Assembly: GCA_022361135.1 (NCBI GenBank)
Contig: JAKSBM010000390.1
Span: 1-8,559 of the forward strand
Direction: 5' to 3'
DNA length: 8,559 bases
Origin: Desulfobacterales bacterium
GTDB lineage: Bacteria; Desulfobacterota; Desulfobacteria; Desulfobacterales; Desulfobacteraceae
The position numbers and the translations under genes were made by a program. The stretch's first letter is position 1. Each line of letters begins with the position of its first letter. The notes below the pieces were generated by a model. The model was given only the letters and a program-made list of their open reading frames with translations, searched no databases and had not been told where the DNA came from. This document shows positions 6,498 to 8,559 of this stretch, piece by piece.

Positions 6498-8009
6498 TTA
6501 CAGGGGAAGTTCAACTTTGACTTCGCGACCGGTGTTTGCGTCCAGCACGTGGACGGCACAGCCCAGTCAGGGGTCAAAGGAGCGGATGAGCCGCCCCACA
6601 TTCACGGGATTGGCTGCATCGGGAACCGGAATTCCCACCAGGGCTTCTTCGATGGGGCCGCGCACGCCCTTGTCGTCCCGGGGGTTGGCATTCCAGATGG
6701 TGGCCGAGGTGATCTGGTAATTGGCAATTTTCTTATCCTTGATGTCCACATAGTGGAGCAGGGCCCCCCGGGGGGCTTCGGTCATGCCCAGGCCCTGGGC
6801 GGACTTGGGAATTTCAGCCGGTACAAAGGTTTCTTTGCCGGGCTCTGCCTGGGCCAGCCATTCTTCAACGGCCATGGCCACCAGGGCGGTTTCTTCGGCC
6901 CGGGCCACGTGGCGTCCCAGGACGGAGAAACAGGCGTCGCCAATGTCCCTGAGTTTCCGAACGCCCAGGGTCTCCTGACCCTTTTTGGAGAGTTCGGGGT
7001 TGGTGGCCCACATGCGGGCCAGGGGGCCGCCCTCGTGGGGCTTGCCGTTGTAGCGCGGTGCTTTGATAAAGGAATAGGCGCCGGCCTTGTTGGGGGCAGG
7101 GATGGTTTTCCCTTCCCGGGGATTGAGGCCGGTGGTGGCATCGTCGAACCAGGAGTATTTGACGTGCTCCTTGATCATGGCCGGATCCACTTTGTAATCC
7201 TTGCCATCGGTGTAAACGCCGGGTTTCAGCAGGGTGTTGCCTGCGTTATCCATGGGGAAAACACCCCAGGATACTAAATTCTTATGGCCCACACCGGTCT
7301 TGAGCAGGTCACCGTAGGGATCGGCCAGGAGGTAGACGATGGGGACGTATTTTTCCATGACGAACTTTTTGACTTTTTTAAAGCGTTCTGCGTAGGCATC
7401 CAGGGCTTCCCGGGTGGGGATTTCCGTGGCGCCGCCCACGACGATGCCCTGGACGTGGGGCATCTTGCCGCCCAGCAGGGCAACCATTTCGTGGCAGATC
7501 TTCCGCATTTCAAGGGCTTCCAGGTACTGGCCCACGGCCACGTCGTTGATTTCCTTGGGTACCCGGACGTCGTTGTTGGCGTAGCGGGGGATAAAGGGGG
7601 CCGTGTCCGGACCATTGACATAATCCAGTGCGGCCAGGTGGTAGAAATGGAGGATGTGGGACTGCAGATAGTTGGCACCCAGGATCAGGTTCCGGGCAAT
7701 GCGTCCGTTGTCCGTGAGTTCAACGCCAAAGGCGTCGTCCAATGCCAGGGCAGATGCCGTGGCATGGGCCGTGGGGCAGACGCCGCAGATTCTCTGGGTG
7801 ATCTGGGTGGCGTCCCTGGGGTCCCGGCCCACCAGGATCTGCTCAAACCCGCGGTACATGCCGCCGGACATGTGGGCATCAACGACCTTGCCGTCTTTTA
7901 CAACGACCTCGGCCTTGAGGTGGCCTTCGATCCGGGTGACCGGATCAATAGCGATTTTTATTTTCTTACCGGCAGATGCCGGTTTGGCTTCTGGGTTACA
8001 GCCTGCCAT
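6498..8009 (-). CDS. hysA: HysA, [NiFeSe] hydrogenase large subunit (selenoprotein)
   Basis: This subunit carries the Ni-Fe active site for H2 oxidation or production. A plain reading stops at a TGA (6567-6569) after 480 residues, but translation continues in frame for 22 more residues to a TAA at 6498-6500. Read as Sec, the protein has 503 residues with the C-terminal motif DPULGCAVH (479-487). This is the usual DPCxxCxxH nickel motif with the first Cys replaced by Sec481; Cys484 is the second ligand. The N-terminal ligand pair is Cys75/Cys78 in RICGVCPTAH. Other conserved parts are IDPVTRIEGHLK (21-32), GGMYRGFE (49-56), LQSHILHFYHL (115-125), MPHVQG (183-188), EAPRGALLHY (411-420) and NPRDD (442-446). 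HysD would cut after His487 and release 16 residues. The N-terminus MAGCNPEAK has a possible lipidated Cys4. The ATG at 8009 has a very strong ribosome site. Codon use looks more selected than in the hyp genes. Confidence 0.96.
6537..6558 (-). promoter_or_regulatory. Putative bacterial SECIS hairpin of hysA
   Basis: On the minus strand, 9-30 nt after the UGA, UGC-C-GUCCA and UGGAC-GCA can pair as 3 + 5 base pairs with one bulged C and a 5-nt loop, CGUGC, which contains GU. Bacterial SECIS elements lie within the coding region just after the UGA, with a small loop about 16-37 nt downstream; the loop here is at 18-22 nt. Folded by hand only. SelB would be the predicted binder. Confidence 0.6.
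6567..6569 (-). other. Selenocysteine codon (UGA) of hysA, residue 481
   Basis: The TGA sits exactly where the first Cys of the DPCxxCxxH motif belongs, with DP directly before it and LGCAVH directly after it in the same frame. A true stop here would remove two of the four active-site ligands and the maturation cleavage site, which is implausible next to a matching protease and full hyp set. It is therefore read as Sec. Confidence 0.95.
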
Positions 8010-8015
8010 AATAAA

Positions 8016-8024
8016 ACCTCCTTA
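8016..8024 (-). promoter_or_regulatory. Strong ribosome binding site of hysA
   Basis: TAAGGAGGT on the minus strand is a near-perfect anti-16S match, 6 nt before the ATG at 8009. It is the strongest such site in the window and fixes the hysA start, and so the MAGC N-terminus. The hysB-hysA gap is 31 nt. Confidence 0.85.
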
Positions 8025-8040
8025 GGGTTTGGGTAAGTAA

Positions 8041-8559
8041 TTATGCGGGTTCGTAGAAAGGTGATGTTCCGTCGGGGAAACCGGATTCCACGCAGCCGAT
8101 GCAGACGGAGTTGTCAACGCACCAGTTCATGCCGGTATTCCATTTCCGCTTATAGCAGTCCGCATAGGTGTCCGGTCCCTTGCAGCCGATATCCATGCGG
8201 CAGCCCTTGGGATCGGAAATTACTTCGGTCAGCTCGCCCTCATCATAGGCAGGGAGCCTGGAACAGTTGTCGTGGATGTTTTCGCCAAAGAACAGGGTGG
8301 GACGCCCGTCCGAATCCAGCTCGGGAACGCCTTTTTCCAGCAGATGGACAATGGAGCCCACGATCCAGTCGGGATGGGGAGGACAGCCCGGGATGTTGAC
8401 CACAGGGGTTTTGATGCCTTCCTGTTTGAAGAAGTCCATCACGCCCATGGCGCCGGTGACGTTGCCTTCGGCTGCCGGGATGCCGCCGAATGCGGCACAG
8501 GTGCCGATGCCTAGAACGGAGCTGGCCATGGGGCCCAGTTCCTTCATGACGTCAACCAT
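8041..8559 (-). CDS. hysB: HysB, [NiFeSe] hydrogenase small subunit (partial, N-terminus outside window)
   Basis: The small subunit passes electrons between the active site and the partner (cytochrome c3-type in relatives) through three Fe-S clusters. The window holds the C-terminal 172 residues; the frame runs off the right edge, so the Met encoded at 8559 is internal and any Tat signal and the first proximal-cluster cysteines are missing. Visible ligands, numbered from that Met: proximal Cys21 (GIGTCAAFGG) and Cys59 (NIPGCPPHPDW); distal His96 and Cys99 (ENIHDNCSR), Cys120 and Cys126 (KGCRMDIGCKG); medial Cys135, Cys147, Cys153 and Cys156 (YADCYKRKW, NWCVDNSVCIGC). Cys147 sits where standard [NiFe] enzymes have Pro next to a [3Fe-4S] cluster, so a [4Fe-4S] medial cluster is predicted, as in known [NiFeSe] enzymes. 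The end SPFYEPA has no transmembrane anchor, unlike HyaA-type subunits. It lies 31 nt upstream of hysA and is surely co-transcribed. Confidence 0.95.
   Translation of the reverse strand: MVDVMKELGPMASSVLGIGTCAAFGGIPAAEGNVTGAMGVMDFFKQEGIKTPVVNIPGCPPHPDWIVGSIVHLLEKGVPELDSDGRPTLFFGENIHDNCSRLPAYDEGELTEVISDPKGCRMDIGCKGPDTYADCYKRKWNTGMNWCVDNSVCIGCVESGFPDGTSPFYEPA

Noticed and set aside
6567..8009. Large subunit as a 480-residue protein or a truncated pseudogene
   Set aside because: The frame continues past the TGA with the exact conserved nickel-ligand motif, so the TGA is read as Sec.
6549..8036. Long plus-strand open frames (242 and 250 codons) opposite hysA
   Set aside because: They are antisense shadows of a well-supported gene, Gly- and His-rich, with no recognisable domain or ribosome site.
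1..8559. CRISPR arrays, tRNA genes, insertion sequences, phage genes
   Set aside because: No spaced direct repeats, no cloverleaf-like sequence and no transposase-like or phage-like protein was seen on either strand.

Overview
This window is a [NiFeSe] hydrogenase locus, probably from a sulfate-reducing or related anaerobe of the Desulfobacterota (Desulfovibrio/Desulfobacter-like). The reasons are a selenocysteine-containing periplasmic-type HysAB hydrogenase, a selenocysteine UGA decoded inside the large-subunit gene, and GC-rich genes in tight operons. The taxon is an inference; no rRNA or other phylogenetic marker is present.

Plus strand, left to right: the 3' end of a small DUF3024-like gene (2-169), then a compact maturation operon hypC (206-439), hypF (445-2802), hypD (2867-3967) and hypE (3977-5032). 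An exported substrate-binding-protein-like gene (5036-5890) follows only 3 nt after hypE. Minus strand, read right to left: the 3' part of hysB (small subunit, cut by the window edge), hysA (large subunit, 8009-6498 when the in-frame UGA is read as Sec), and a hydrogenase maturation endopeptidase, hysD (6428-5946). The two operons converge at about 5890-5946. A perfect 13-bp hairpin separates hysA from hysD. No stretch over 300 bases lacks a gene.

The genes cover most steps of one pathway. HypF and HypE make the thiocyanate that donates cyanide. HypC and HypD assemble Fe(CN)2CO. This centre is placed in apo-HysA. Nickel is then added by HypA/HypB, which are not in the window and must be encoded elsewhere. 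HysD finally removes a short C-terminal peptide from HysA, which joins HysB for export. HysA also needs the Sec machinery (SelA, SelB, SelC, SelD), also not seen here.

Main points of interest: (1) the apparent stop of the large subunit is a selenocysteine codon with a plausible bacterial SECIS hairpin just downstream, so a standard gene call loses 23 residues including nickel ligands; (2) HysA starts with a very short Met-Ala-Gly-Cys sequence resembling the atypical lipidation site reported for Desulfovibrio vulgaris HysA; (3) HysB has a Cys in place of the medial-cluster Pro, predicting three [4Fe-4S] clusters; (4) an orphan substrate-binding protein is built into the hyp operon. I see no CRISPR array, tRNA, rRNA, transposon or wholly unknown system.
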